Positions 1 through 10,910 of a DNA stretch of 64,000 bases are shown here, in pieces. Location: positions 2,914,001-2,978,000 of the forward strand of contig NC_016475.1 in the NCBI RefSeq assembly GCF_000226095.1, in the 5' to 3' direction. How positions within the stretch are numbered: position 1 is the first letter of the stretch; every line of letters begins with the position of its first letter. The DNA comes from Thermothelomyces thermophilus ATCC 42464. Its lineage: Eukaryota > Ascomycota > Sordariomycetes > Sordariales > Chaetomiaceae. Below the pieces are notes generated by a model, which saw only the letters and a list, made by a program, of their open reading frames with translations, made no database searches and was not told the origin of the DNA. A program made the translations under genes and the position numbers.

Positions 1-23
1 TGTTCTAACTGGAAGTGATGCAG

Positions 24-2362
24 GCCCCACCCAAAGACTGAGCTAGGTATGGACTACGAAAGCATCACCGAGACGTTTCGACGTCGATGGCGGCTCTCGG
101 AATTGCCCTTCTAACACGTGACGCAGAGGAGGAACTCCACGAGAAAGCTCACATCGACTACACCAGAGTCGCAATCGTGAGTCCCTTCGACTATGCCCTC
201 GTTCTCTTGGTTCAAACCACTGACGGTATCTTTCACCAGATCCCAAACCCTTCAGTCGCCGCGCTCTACGAAGATGCACTCGTATACGAGACAGGCACTG
301 CCATCACCTCATCCGGTGCCTTGACTGCTTACTCCGGCAAGAAGACCGGCCGGTCACCGCAGGACAAGCGCATTGTCAAGGAGCCCACATCCGAAAACGA
401 CATCTGGTATGTGCTCTTCTTTGCCCCCCGTCTACCTTTGCCTTTTTACCCAGCGGTAGCAAAATCGCACTGTCAAACAGCCTGCTGACGATTTTTCGAT
501 AGGTGGGGACCCGTCAACAAGCCTATGGACCCAGAGGTAAGAACAGCAGCAGTTCCTGTCACTTTCCTTTCCCAAGAGTCCCAACCCTCGGCCCGACTCT
601 ACCCGTTGAACGCTTCGGCGCCGTTCTTGGTCCCGAGTTGCATCGAGCGCAGTTTTGTCAGGTCGACTATATGCCGTCGCTCTCAATTGCGGCCAAAATC
701 TGGCCCAATTGCCAATGGACGTCATTTGTCCTTGGCGTTGCGCACATCACGCGAGCGATCGGATAGCCGGATGCTGCGATAGCCGGCTGCGACGTGCGGC
801 GACATCATCGTTTGAGTCGTGCGTTTTGCCGCGGCCTGCCGGATCCCCCACCTTTGTCGCTGTCGTCATACCCTGCATCCCCTCGTCCCAATTGGGTCTC
901 CACTTCCCCCAATAGCCGATCGTCTCGTTCCGCCCCCGCAAAATGCCCACCCTACCAATCACATGTCATTCTCGATCGTGGAACCAGTTTCGCTAACCAC
1001 AAATGGTCTCGCGTATAGATCTGGAAGATCAACCGTGAGCGCGCCGTCGATTATCTCAACACCCGGAGTCGCATCTACGTCGTTGATGGATATGCCGGCT
1101 GGGATGAGAAGTACCGCATCAAGGTGCGCGTCGTCTGCGCGCGCGCCTACCACGCCCTCTTCATGCGCAACATGCTCATCCGCCCGTCACGGGAGGAGCT
1201 CGAGCATTTCCACCCCGATTACACAATCTACAATGCCGGGCGTTTCCCCGCCAACCGCTACACCCACGGCATGACCTCAGCCACGTCGGTTGCTATCAAC
1301 TTCGCCGAGAAGGAGATGGTCATCTTGGGTACCGAGTACGCCGGCGAGATGAAGAAGGGCATCTTCACCGTCATGTTCTACGAGGGTCCCATCAAGCACA
1401 ACATCTTGACTCTGCACTCGTCCGCCAACGAGGGCAAGGACGGCGACGTCACCCTCTTCTTCGGTCTGTCCGGCACTGGCAAGACCACCCTGTCGGCCGA
1501 CCCCAACCGGCGCCTGATCGGCGACGACGAGCACTGCTGGAGCGATCGCGGCATCTTCAACATCGAAGGCGGCTGCTACGCCAAGACGATCGGCCTCTCG
1601 GCCGAGAAGGAGCCCGATATCTACAACGCCATCCGCTTCGGCTCCGTTCTGGAGAACGTCGTCTTTGACCAGGAGACGCGCGAGGTTGACTACGACGACT
1701 CGACCCTGACCGAGAACACGCGCTGCGCCTATCCGATCGAGTACATCAGCAACGCCAAGATCCCCTGCCTGTCCAACAACCACCCGTCCAACATCATCCT
1801 GCTCACCTGCGACGCTAGGGGCGTCCTCCCCCCCATCTCTAAGCTCAACAGCGCTCAGACCATGTTCCACTTCATCAGCGGCTACACCTCCAAGATGGCC
1901 GGTACCGAGGACGGCGTGCTCGAGCCGCAGGCGACCTTCTCGTCTTGCTTCGCGCAGCCCTTCCTCGCGCTGCACCCGATGCGCTACGCCAAGATGCTGG
2001 CCGAGAAGATTGAGAAGCACAACGCCAACGCCTGGCTGCTCAACACCGGCTGGGTCGGCGCCGGCTTCGCCCAGGGCGGCAAGCGCTGCCCGCTCAAGTA
2101 CACGCGTGCCATCCTCGACGCCATCCACAGCGGCGAGCTCGCCAAGGTGGAGTACGAGAACTACGAGGTGTTCAACCTCCAGGTGCCCAAGTCGTGCCCT
2201 AATGTCCCGTCCGAGCTCCTCAACCCCAAGAAGGCCTGGACCGCCGGTGCCGACAGCTTCAATGCCGAGGTCAGGAAGCTTGGCGCTCTCTTCTTGGAGA
2301 ACTTCAAGAAGTATGAGAGCGAGGCGACCGAGGATGTCATCAAGGCAGGGCCGGTTCTTTAA
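24..2362 (+). CDS. Phosphoenolpyruvate carboxykinase (ATP), 5'-partial
   Basis: Catalyses ATP-dependent conversion of oxaloacetate to phosphoenolpyruvate, the committed step of gluconeogenesis, in the cytosol. I read exons 24-46, 127-176, 240-406, 503-536 and 1019-2362 (stop TAA). Introns are 47-126, 177-239, 407-502 and an unusually long 537-1018, all GT-AG. CTAAC branch-like sites lie at 5-9 and 111-115 ahead of acceptors at 22-23 and 125-126, so 24-46 is a 23-nt micro-exon and the start codon lies upstream of the window. The joined protein shows AHIDY, the RTGRSP-like substrate segment (KTGRSPQDK), the kinase-1a P-loop GLSGTGKTT and the metal/ATP motif GDDEHCWSD, all typical of the ATP-type family (homologues acu-6, acuF, PCK1). 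The large 3' exon is uninterrupted and ends in KAGPVL. Family call is very secure; the micro-exon is inferred from splice signals and conservation. Confidence 0.95.
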
Positions 2363-3608
2363 ACGAACTTGGTTTTCGGGTGGTTCTTCATTTACTGGTA
2401 TAGATTTCTCTTTTTCTCTCTCTCTAGCAGCATTGGTCACTGGCGCTCTATTTGGTTATCTTTTTTTTTTTTCAGCCCTCCTTATGCTCGTTTCAGCTTG
2501 GAAGAAGCTGGGATACATTCATGCGTTTGGGAGAGGCACATGTGGTTCGGTAATGGCTTGCCGCTGTCGAGTTCAGCGAGAGACAAAGTTATACATGAGT
2601 CATGGAACTTAAGGAAGTCAGTGGTGAAAGTGATGGGGAAAAATAGCATTCTGCCTGTTTCTACCGGCAGTACAGTCCTCAATTGAATTTTTTAAGAGTT
2701 TTGGTTCGATTGGCTAATTAGTTTCCTTGGTACCTTGTGTCGTATGTCGGTCGATAATTAATTATCAGATCAGTGAACTTGCAATCCTTGCAATCAGGCA
2801 ACTCATCGGGGGAACAGAAAGGCCACTCGATGTGTTGGTCCGACTGCCCCGACCAACTGATTATTCTTTAAGGTATTAGTATGTACTTAAACCAGGTACT
2901 GTATTTCATATGTACGCCATCTTGCCACAGATATGCGTCTTCGAAATCGACTGCAGGAGGTGTCGCAACTTGCTGTTCGCTGCGGTGTTCTTGAGCGTGT
3001 TACTGCACTTTTCGACCGCTTTCCCCTGCAAAGGGCGGAGGAACTGAAGCGTGAGCCGGAAGTATAGTCCTGGAAACGCCGTGATTGAAAAATTGGGTTG
3101 CAGTTCCTCTGCGGTTCCGCGTTATGCTTAGGTTTCTGTTAATGCCTGACTCTGCGGAACAGTGCTGGGCAGCCCCGAGACTTGCCGCGCACGTCGCCCT
3201 TATTACGCATCGTCTGAAACCAGCTGCAACGAAGAAAGGGCCTCGGGAATGCATTTTCAGCGTGTATTACTTGATACTTCTCTAAGTATATGTAGCCGAC
3301 TGGCCCCCGCGTGCACTCTGCCTTCTGTCCCTTCGAATCGATGACTCTAATTTATCCTTGTGGAAAGTGGAACAAGAGCGCTTTCTTCCTCAACCTTGAC
3401 CAACTCCAACTCCGAAGCCTTTGTTCCCCCTTCTTCGATCGCAATAAGTTATTATCGACACCCGAGTCACTTAAAGGCTTGCTCCCGAGCACACAACACC
3501 ACGCGTTACCATCATCATCGAAATCAACACGACTAATTAATTACACCGAGAAGAGCTGAGCACAAGGCAATCGCGTTCGCCCGCTATAATTAATTAGCAC
3601 AAAACAAG
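2363..3608. other. Intergenic: PEPCK 3' UTR and promoter of the next gene
   Basis: No credible gene is seen. Just after the PEPCK stop is a pyrimidine-rich stretch with a poly-T run near 2460-2471, probably 3' UTR. Several ATTAATTA-like AT-rich patches (2755-2765, 3535-3545, 3585-3597) precede the next start codon. Short ORFs here have no coding character. Confidence 0.6.
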
Positions 3609-4365
3609 ATGAGCAAGCCAGCGAACAACCCTACCATCTCAGCACCGACAACGCCAGCCAGGGCCAATGAGAATGGCACCAAAACCAAAAACTGCAACAG
3701 AATGCCACCACCCTCTTCCCCCCGGTACACGTACAAGCCAGCGATCCCGTGGGCCTACGCGTCTTTGCCCCCCTCCCAGCTGACCACGTACCTCGACGAC
3801 AAGAAGAAGCCGGCCAAGAAGGCGCACCTCGCCGTCCGCATCGTCCAATCCCACTTCCTCCTCAAGCTCCCCGCCATCCTGGCCGTCACCCTCGCGCTCG
3901 CTTACCTCCAGGCGGCGATACGAAACGGCCACGGCAACGACGGCAACGACGGCAACGCCGCCGCGCCCACGGCGTTCCTGCGCAACCTGCTGCACGGCCT
4001 CTGGGTCGCCTTCGCCTTCCAGGCCGCCGTCGCCGCGCCCTCGGCCCTCCTCCGCTCCGAGCTGCTCTTCGATCTGTCCGGGGCCGCCTGCTTCGTGACC
4101 GTCGTGGCGGGCGCGCTGGGCAGCACGGCCTCGGCGAACAGGGCGGGTGCGGGTGCGGGTGCGGCCGCGGGAGACTGGGCGGCGGCCGCGGTCGAGGGGG
4201 CCAGGGCGATCGGGCGGGCCGTGGAGTCGTGCGACGGCCGGGTGTGGGAGGAGATCGGGGTGGATTGGAGGCAGGGGTGGGTTAGTGCTCTGGTGTGCGT
4301 CTGGGCGGTGAGACGTAAGTTAAACACACACACACACACACTCTCTCTCTCTATTTCTTTCTCTC

Positions 4366-4411
<46 letters not shown>

Positions 4412-5228
4412 CTGCTCTTCCCTCGGGGAGACATGCTTTGGGTTGTTTGTGTGGCCGAGCGAATCGCTGATGAGAATGCCGACTCAACAGGGGGCATCTT
4501 CACCTTTGTCCGAGCGCTCTGCCGCAACGGTGACTCGCGGTTCGACGAGTTCCGCGCCAATCGTAAAAAGTTCTTCGCCGCTTTCATGATGCAGAGCGTC
4601 TGGGTGACGTTTTGCGCCATCCCCGTCGTTGCACTGAATTCAATTCCGGCTCAAGGTTTCATCGGCACTAGCTGGCAGGCCTCCGACCCGATCCTGTCAG
4701 CACTCACCAGTTCGGGCGGCATGCTTTGGTTCTGGCTCGGCGTGTGGGCCTTCTTCAGGGGCTTGATGATCGAGTGCGTGGCCGACTGGCAGCTGACCAA
4801 ATGGCGCCTGGACAAGTATCGGAAGAGACATGACGAGGTCTTCTGCCGCAGGGGGCTCTGGGAACGGAGGTGAGCTTTCTTCCTGACCTTGATTCTCTGG
4901 AAGTAGCCTCGCTGACCGGGATCGTAGCCGCCATCCCAACTACTATGGCGAGTGGCTGTTGTGGTCCGGAATCTCCATGTGCTGCTCTGCTGTCCTCCTG
5001 TCGTCTGCTGCGCGGAACACGACCGGACTTGGTCTCGGTACCGCGTCGGTGCTCTGCGCCGTCACCCCGTACTTCGTGTACAAGACGTTGCGCAACATCA
5101 GCATCCCATTGATCGAGGAGAAGTATGACAAGATGTACATGGAACGCAAGGACTACCGCGATTGGAGGAGGAACAGAACATTCCGTCTCTGGCTGGACGG
5201 TTCGGGGATTATCTGGGGTTACTTTTGA
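3609..5228 (+). CDS. DUF1295 / steroid 5-alpha-reductase-like multi-pass membrane protein
   Basis: Three exons, 3609-4314, 4491-4869 and 4928-5228, give 461 residues. Donors are GTAAGT and GTGAGC; the acceptors restore frame exactly. The C-terminal part has the family hallmark SRHPNYYGEW (residues about 362-371), followed by a hydrophobic stretch and a conserved basic tail (MYMERKDYRDW). Hydrophobic segments occur around residues 82-100, 125-145, 155-170 and several times in exon 2, where GDSRFDEFR, another family element, also lies. The N-terminus is Pro/Ser/Thr-rich. The family (PF06966-like, related to isoprenylcysteine methyltransferases and 5-alpha reductases) is thought to act on lipids or steroids in endomembranes; the substrate is unknown. 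The first intron contains a long CA/CT microsatellite. The glycine/alanine-rich segment near 3940-4180 is probably a variable loop. Confidence 0.85.
4324..4411. repeat. Compound (CA)n-(CT)n microsatellite inside an intron
   Basis: A CA run at about 4324-4341 passes directly into CT repeats with small interruptions up to about 4411. It lies just downstream of the GTAAGT donor of the DUF1295-like gene and makes up half of that 176-bp intron. Length polymorphism is likely. Confidence 0.9.
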
Positions 5229-5773
5229 GGTTTAAAAAGCCGAGTAGAGAATGGCTTAGGTCTTGCCGGAAAGATTGCACAGAGTCTCGAGAGCTTGATG
5301 GAACCAGCGGTGGGGGAAACAAAAGCAACAAACATACGGCCTTTATTCCCGTTGCCATTTTGGATTGTTGCCAACAGAGCTGCCGGATTGTTCACATAGC
5401 GTCCTGGGATAATAAGAGTCTGCGAGTTGGCTAATTAGCAGTTAGCTAGATATATACAGCGTGTTAGTATTGGCGAAGAATGATGGTGAGCACACCGTTG
5501 CGTTCCACGGCCGCTTTTACCTCTCATCTTTGCTTTGCCGTTTATCAGCTTTGGCCGTAGCTTGCCTTTTCTCACCACAGTTTGCATTTTCCCTTCCCGG
5601 CCTTTTTCATTTCAATGTTCTTTGACCCCCTCTCCCACTTTGACCTAGACTAGTTTGGAAGGCAAGCGCACACTTCTCTGCATTAAACGTAGGGGGTGGG
5701 GAGCCTCGGGGTTTGGGGGGAGGGTGGCAGATGCTATTCGAGGTATCTGGTCCACGAGGGGCGCAGATTCTCC
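5229..5773. other. Intergenic between convergent genes
   Basis: Spacer between the stop of the DUF1295-like gene and the stop of the minus-strand JmjC gene. It contains T-rich and pyrimidine-rich stretches at about 5515-5640 that fit 3' UTRs of both genes. I see no gene in it. Confidence 0.55.
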
Positions 5774-7015
5774 TCACCCAGATATTCCTTCCTTACGAGA
5801 AGGTCTGTGACTCGACAAGCTCGGGTCCCTCCATCGGAACCACCAGTTCACAGACACGTTCAGGTCACCTCTCTGACCGCCCGTGCTTTCGACGCTGTGC
5901 CACCATCCCTTGGGAATCAACAGCATGTCTCGGGCGTTTACCGTCGTCTCAAGAATCGACTTGGGCGCACCCGGGCCCCATACAGCCTCGTGCCACGCCC
6001 GGCGTTCTGCGCCATTCATCATTTCCTCGTCCCGAATGGTGGCGCTGGCGCCGGGCTTCCCTAGTTCTGTTGTGACCTTCCTGAACAGCTGCTCACCGGC
6101 CTCCGGCGGCAAGAGCCTGACCGTCTTGGAGCCGACTAGCTGGCAGAACAAGTTATCGTTGGGGTCGCGGTGCCAGGGCGTGAACGTCGGTTGTAAACCG
6201 AGCCAAAGGCTGCTGCTGTAGATGTCGCATACAAAAGGAACTTCCGGGGTAGTCGGAGCCGCGAGAAGCTTGGGAGCGGCGACGTCAGGTCGAAGACGAG
6301 GGGGCAGATCCGTCAGGGGCATTTGGGCGACGTAGAGCCTCCCGACTGGTTTGCACCCTTCTGGCCTGGTTTGGTTGTATTTCAGAACGGCGTCGAACAA
6401 GGCTAGTGGCGCACTGAATTGCATGAAGTCCTTTATGAGCCGGCCGTTCTCCCGCCGTATTTGAATCTCATGAGCGGCCCACGACTCCAAGGCGTATGAA
6501 AGCGCGGGGCTGTGTTGTTTCTTGCTGATCCAATGCCTGAATTTAATCCAGGACTCATCTTCTTCGAACGGCGAGCCATCCTCTTTGCTAATGATGAGTT
6601 CATAGGGGACATTGTGGTGCAGCTCCGACCTGAACTCGGAAGACAGGCATGTCCACTTCGTCACTTCGTCTCGTACGAACCATCTGGTCAAAGCTGAAAG
6701 TTCGGCCGCAAGATCGAAGGAGCTCTCGGGATCTAGTGAAGAGCGCGGGTTGGCTTGGTGCCGGATGACAATGGCGTTGACGCGGTCTTTGGCAGTAGCC
6801 GCGATGCGCCGAAATTGCGCCGGAGTCACCTGGAAGTCGATCTCCTCGACCCGTTGGCGGAGTGCCTGTCCACGTCTTGCGCTAGCCGAAAAATGTCGTT
6901 TGGCGGCAAGCAGCCGCATGGAAGGTGCATAATAAGAGCGGGTTGTGAGGTGGAGCATCGGCAACCTCGAACCGGCGTTTGGAAAGCGGCATCGCTGACG
7001 GATTCGATGCTTCAT
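5774..7015 (-). CDS. JmjC/cupin-8-like Fe(II)/2-oxoglutarate oxygenase, possibly mitochondrial
   Basis: Single-exon ORF of 413 residues. The C-terminal half carries a JmjC-like fold signature: a WHRDPNDN segment supplies His282 and Asp284, and PKGWWHSV supplies His373, which together form the usual iron-binding HxD...H triad; Lys297 in GSKTVRLLPP is a candidate 2-oxoglutarate ligand. The N-terminus is rich in Arg/Ser and aromatic residues; a start at Met33 would give a short basic leader (RHFSASARR), typical of mitochondrial targeting, so the true start may be Met33. Family members hydroxylate proteins or RNA-modifying factors; the substrate here is unknown and nothing indicates histone demethylation (no PHD, JmjN or Tudor region). 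It is divergently arranged with CK2 beta over a 715-bp shared upstream region. Confidence 0.8.
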   Translation of the reverse strand: MKHRIRQRCRFPNAGSRLPMLHLTTRSYYAPSMRLLAAKRHFSASARRGQALRQRVEEIDFQVTPAQFRRIAATAKDRVNAIVIRHQANPRSSLDPESSFDLAAELSALTRWFVRDEVTKWTCLSSEFRSELHHNVPYELIISKEDGSPFEEDESWIKFRHWISKKQHSPALSYALESWAAHEIQIRRENGRLIKDFMQFSAPLALFDAVLKYNQTRPEGCKPVGRLYVAQMPLTDLPPRLRPDVAAPKLLAAPTTPEVPFVCDIYSSSLWLGLQPTFTPWHRDPNDNLFCQLVGSKTVRLLPPEAGEQLFRKVTTELGKPGASATIRDEEMMNGAERRAWHEAVWGPGAPKSILETTVNARDMLLIPKGWWHSVESTGGQRGDLNVSVNWWFRWRDPSLSSHRPSRKEGISG

Positions 7016-7730
7016 TGGCCAGGGACCAAGGGCCTGAGCGTGTCACAGCATTCGAGGTAGAATAACGCGGTAGCACGTGCAACCGTGTGCTCTTCCTGCA
7101 GCGAGCGGGCCAAAATAGCTTCCATGGAATAGTAATCCGTACGGAGTATGGATTATTTTACGGATTATTCACTAGTGTCTTCGTACATACCTGATAAGCA
7201 GTTATGGAGGAAGTACAGTACTTCGTACCTTACTTTATCTTTGCCAATCGAGGGGTGGTGGGTGCACGGACCAAGGGCGAGCCCCATCGAGCAGAAATCG
7301 GAACGCTCAAGCTCTGGACTGCCGAGCCAAGAAACGCTGGGTCACGAACACCACCACCTCGAATTATCTTCCAAAATCAACGATCTCCATCGTGGACTGC
7401 GCAAGCCAACTGGCGCCGCACCAATAGAATCCTACTCTCGGATTGATCATGCCAGCATCATAGAACGGCCCAGCTGTCTACGCGACGGTCGAGCAAGCGG
7501 AATTCCGCACCGAATCCCGGCTGAACCCCTCCATTTCGACGGACCCCCTTCTCGCTTCCCGCACCCTACGCAACCGAATCCGAACAGTTCGCGCCAACCG
7601 TGCTGGCTGTCCAGCGAGGAAAGATCTTGTCATTCCGACCCCAGCCGGTGTTTTTTACGTGCCGCTGCGCGAAGAACTACGCTCGCTCGGGAGTGACAAG
7701 TTCTTGGTGACGATCGAGGAAGCCATCAAG
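7016..7730. promoter_or_regulatory. Shared divergent upstream region (JmjC oxygenase / CK2 beta)
   Basis: This 715-bp interval separates two divergent start codons and must hold both promoters and 5' UTRs. At 7131-7175 it has a cluster of ACGGAGTA/ACGGATTA words, including the 10-bp palindrome TCCGTACGGA at 7136-7145. The same words recur elsewhere in the window. No clear TATA box was found. Confidence 0.5.
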
Positions 7731-8824
7731 ATGTCGACGTCTTCTGGACCCCCAGAATCGTGGATCTCGTCATTCTGCTCCCTGCTCGGCCACGAGTACT
7801 TTGCCGAGGTGTCGGAGGAGTTCATTGAGGATGATTTCAACCTCACGGGCCTGCAGAACCAGGTCGCTATGTACAAGGAAGCGTTAGAGGTATTCTTTGC
7901 CTTGGGCCCTGCCGTTTGTGAACAGTCTGCTGATGTCAACCTTGCGCCGCCGCCCAGATGATCCTCGATGTCGAGCCGGAGGAAGATGACGACGACGATG
8001 AGGAGGAAGAGGAGGACGAGGAGGACGCCTCGGGCGACGGGCGCGAAGGCGCCGGGGGGCGCCAGAGGAGGCATCACAGCCGCGTTGCGAGTGACTTGTC
8101 GGTGATTGAATCCTCCGCCGAGATGCTCTACGGGCTCATCCACCAGCGCTTCATCTGCTCGAGAGCCGGCATCCAGCAGATGTCGGAGAAGTACGACCTG
8201 GGCCACTTTGGCGTCTGCCCGCGGACCAACTGTAACCAGACTCGGACGCTTCCCGTCGGCCTCTCCGACATACCCGGCGAAGACACGGTCAAGCTGTTCT
8301 GCCCCTCGTGCCTCGACGTCTACGTCCCGCCAAACAGCCGCTTCCAGACGGTGGACGGCGCCTTCTTCGGCCGCACCTTTGGTGCGCTCTTCCTCCTCAC
8401 CTTCCCCGAGTACGACCTGTCGCGGTCGGCCGCCGAGACGGCGTCCAACCTGGGCCGGTCGGCCGAGGAGCAGGGCATGGTCAATGGCATGTATGCGCGC
8501 AACATCGCGCCGGGCCTCGGCCGTGGCAAGATCTACGAACCCAAGATCTACGGCTTCAAGGTATCCGAGCTGTCGCGCGCCGGGCCGCGCATGCGCTGGC
8601 TGCGTGACAAGCCCGACGACGTGACGGTCCTGGACGAAGCCCGCCGCTTCGCCGAGGAGCACGGTGCCGATTCGGACGACGACGACGAGAGCATGACGCA
8701 CAGCCGCCGGCCCCCCACCGCGAGGAGACGCCGGCCGGGGGGCAACCCGGCGCTGCGCCAGCGTCAGGGGCAGAACGGGAGTCCGATGAATGTCGACACT
8801 AACGGTGCCGAGTCGGAGCTCTAG
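7731..8824 (+). CDS. Casein kinase II regulatory (beta) subunit
   Basis: Exons 7731-7889 and 7958-8824 (68-bp intron, donor GTATTC, acceptor CCCAG) give 341 residues. The regulatory subunit dimerises through a zinc finger and docks the catalytic CK2 alpha subunits of the Ser/Thr kinase holoenzyme in nucleus and cytosol. Visible hallmarks are the N-terminal SWISSFC block, an acidic loop at about residues 61-76, the zinc ligands Cys140, Cys145 (CPRTNC), Cys168 and Cys171 (CPSC), and the following DVYVPPNS and DGAFFG segments. The Ser/Asp-rich tail (SDDDDESMTH) fits CK2 autophosphorylation. I chose ATG 7731 because MSTSSG matches the usual fungal N-terminus; an in-frame ATG at 7659 would add 24 residues without family support. 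Resembles Neurospora ckb-1. Confidence 0.95.
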
Positions 8825-9983
8825 GCGGATGACGGGGTATCACTGCAAAGGAGCACCCGTGGGCAGGCCAAGCAAACAAGATTTCTGACGCCTCTCGGGG
8901 GATTGCAATGGTTTTCTCTTGGGGCTGTCGTTTTATCCCTGTCCTCCTTCGTCCCCTCCTAACTTAGCATTATCGGCGTTCGTGCTCTTTGTCCTTGGGC
9001 TTCTCTAAGATGGGAAACGGTATGTCATTGCAAATGGTTGGGTGGGATCGAACTTAGCCAAGACACGGACGGGGACGATAGGGTGGACGCGTAGGCTTGT
9101 TGGTGCTTGATTATTTTGTCACTCTCCTCCCTTCCGCGCCCTACAAGCGGATGAATTGTCGAATGATACTTGGATGGTCGGTTCGAACGAGCGCCAAAAT
9201 GAAGTAGGGCGGCGGTGGGGCGGAGCTTAGATCTGAACTTGATGCAGTAGACTGCGGGAATGCAATTGTGGATCAATCTTTTCTTCTTTACCATGTCTGC
9301 GCACGCAAGCGCGCCGTACTCGGTAGTGTACACCGAATGGTATGGAGATCACCCTCGTCTGGATCCTGCCTTCGAAGTGAGATTGCAGGGGAGCCGCATC
9401 GAAGGTGCCGTCTGGGACCGGGCACATGCAATACCGCAGCGGGCGGTTACTCAGTAGTAGTAATAGTATGTGCCCCCCCGGCAGAACAAATGGGTCTTTG
9501 CGGGGAATGTGTCTCTGCGGGAGCCCTGTTGCAGAACCACGGACCTGCTGAAGCATCATAATTATACTGCAATCTCGTGGTGTGGCTGACCCTTCCGTTC
9601 GCCGTATGCCATACATACTGCATAGAGGCGTATTCATTGTTTCACGTAGTGCCGATGTGGTCACATTGCATGCTTCTGTGCACGTGTAATCTGCTTCATA
9701 CATACAAACAGGTAACCAACTGTCTCGGTTCTCGACCATAACGTACTTGATTGGATAATCAGCTACTCCGTGGCGTCCTTGTTTCTGCCCTTGCAGTTAA
9801 GGAAGGTATGTTTTTTTAACTCGCGTTTTGCCTTGAATCTAAATAGGTATGCTTCCTACTTGGGGTTCAAGAAGTCGAATTGTATCCCGCTTACTATACA
9901 GATACACGAGCATAGGAACGTACTGTTCAGCGCATACTTTGGATTCAATGCTGCATGCTGTACGGAGGTAATATAGTGTATAC

Positions 9984-10019
9984 ACTACTACAGTACGGAG
10001 TACTCCGTACTGTAGTAGT
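9984..10019. repeat. 36-bp perfect palindrome built on ACGGAGTACTCCGT
   Basis: Every base from 9984 to 10001 pairs with its partner from 10002 to 10019, centred on GAGT/ACTC. The core is the inverted form of the ACGGAGTA word seen at 7141 and 10926. It could form a cruciform, bind a dimeric factor, or be the end of a small mobile sequence. Confidence 0.9.
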
Positions 10020-10910
10020 ATTCCGTGCAACTGGGAAAGGCTTTTTCAGTCCCTCCACTGAGAAGTGGAATGTCGCGTGGTCTGGATCATCAAATAGTTA
10101 ACTCGAAACCGCTTCTGATTGAAGGGTTTCGGTTAAACTCAGGAGGAATACGAAGTAGAGAGGAGAAGTGGTTTGTCAACTGTGAGTCACGACAAAAGAG
10201 GTCCAGTAGGGATCTCATTCCCCGCCCTTCCAACCACACCCGCCGTAGAGTTAGGCATGCCACTATACTAGAAACGGCTAGAACCTCTCAGCTGGCGGTT
10301 AGGGTCAGGGTCAGAGTTAGCGTCAAGGCTATAGTTTTTATTGATTGAGAAGAAGTTTGAATTGATTGAAGCTTTTTTTGGATATGGAAAAAGTGCGTAA
10401 GATCGAGTGTTACTTCGAAATACTGAGCTGGTTTGTTGAGATGAATGTTGACGTTGGGGGTATACGTACTCGTATAGGTATGAAAAGTCTCCACTGGACC
10501 TCTTTTTCCATAACCCAACTAGGTATGGATAACATGCCAGGGCGTGGCAATTCAGTCCGCCGCCAGTATGTTCCTTCCCTTTTTGGCAGTTATCATTTCA
10601 CGCCGTCGAATGCGTTGGAGGATGCGGCTGCCGGGAGAGCCATTGGTAACCTGTGGTATGGGAGCTGATTTCAAGCCCACCAGCAGGAATCGGGCGCACA
10701 CTTAGCTGGGAAACGTCTGTTCTCGGTGCCTTCCGATCGTGACCGAGCTCAGGCTGAACAATAATTTTATCCTTGCCCGACACCAGGCTCTCCCCCCACA
10801 TTCATCTCCTTTCGGATCCTGCGCCGTGCTGAAGGTCCCACATTCTCAATCTCCCATCCGAACTCCGCGGCATGACTTACCGGCTTCAAAGATGGCCCTT
10901 CTTCAAAAGT

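Noticed and set aside
1277-2440. 387-codon minus-strand ORF
   Set aside because: Exactly opposite to the PEPCK 3' exon; its composition (Val/Leu/Gly/Glu repeats) is the usual antisense shadow of GC-rich coding DNA.
9227-9739. 170-codon minus-strand ORF
   Set aside because: No recognisable motif and poor coding character; no supporting splice or neighbour evidence.
10297-10327. Telomere-like TTAGGG-containing stretch (interstitial telomere)
   Set aside because: Only one exact TTAGGG; the other units are TCAGGG, TCAGAG and TTAGCG. Too short and degenerate to claim.
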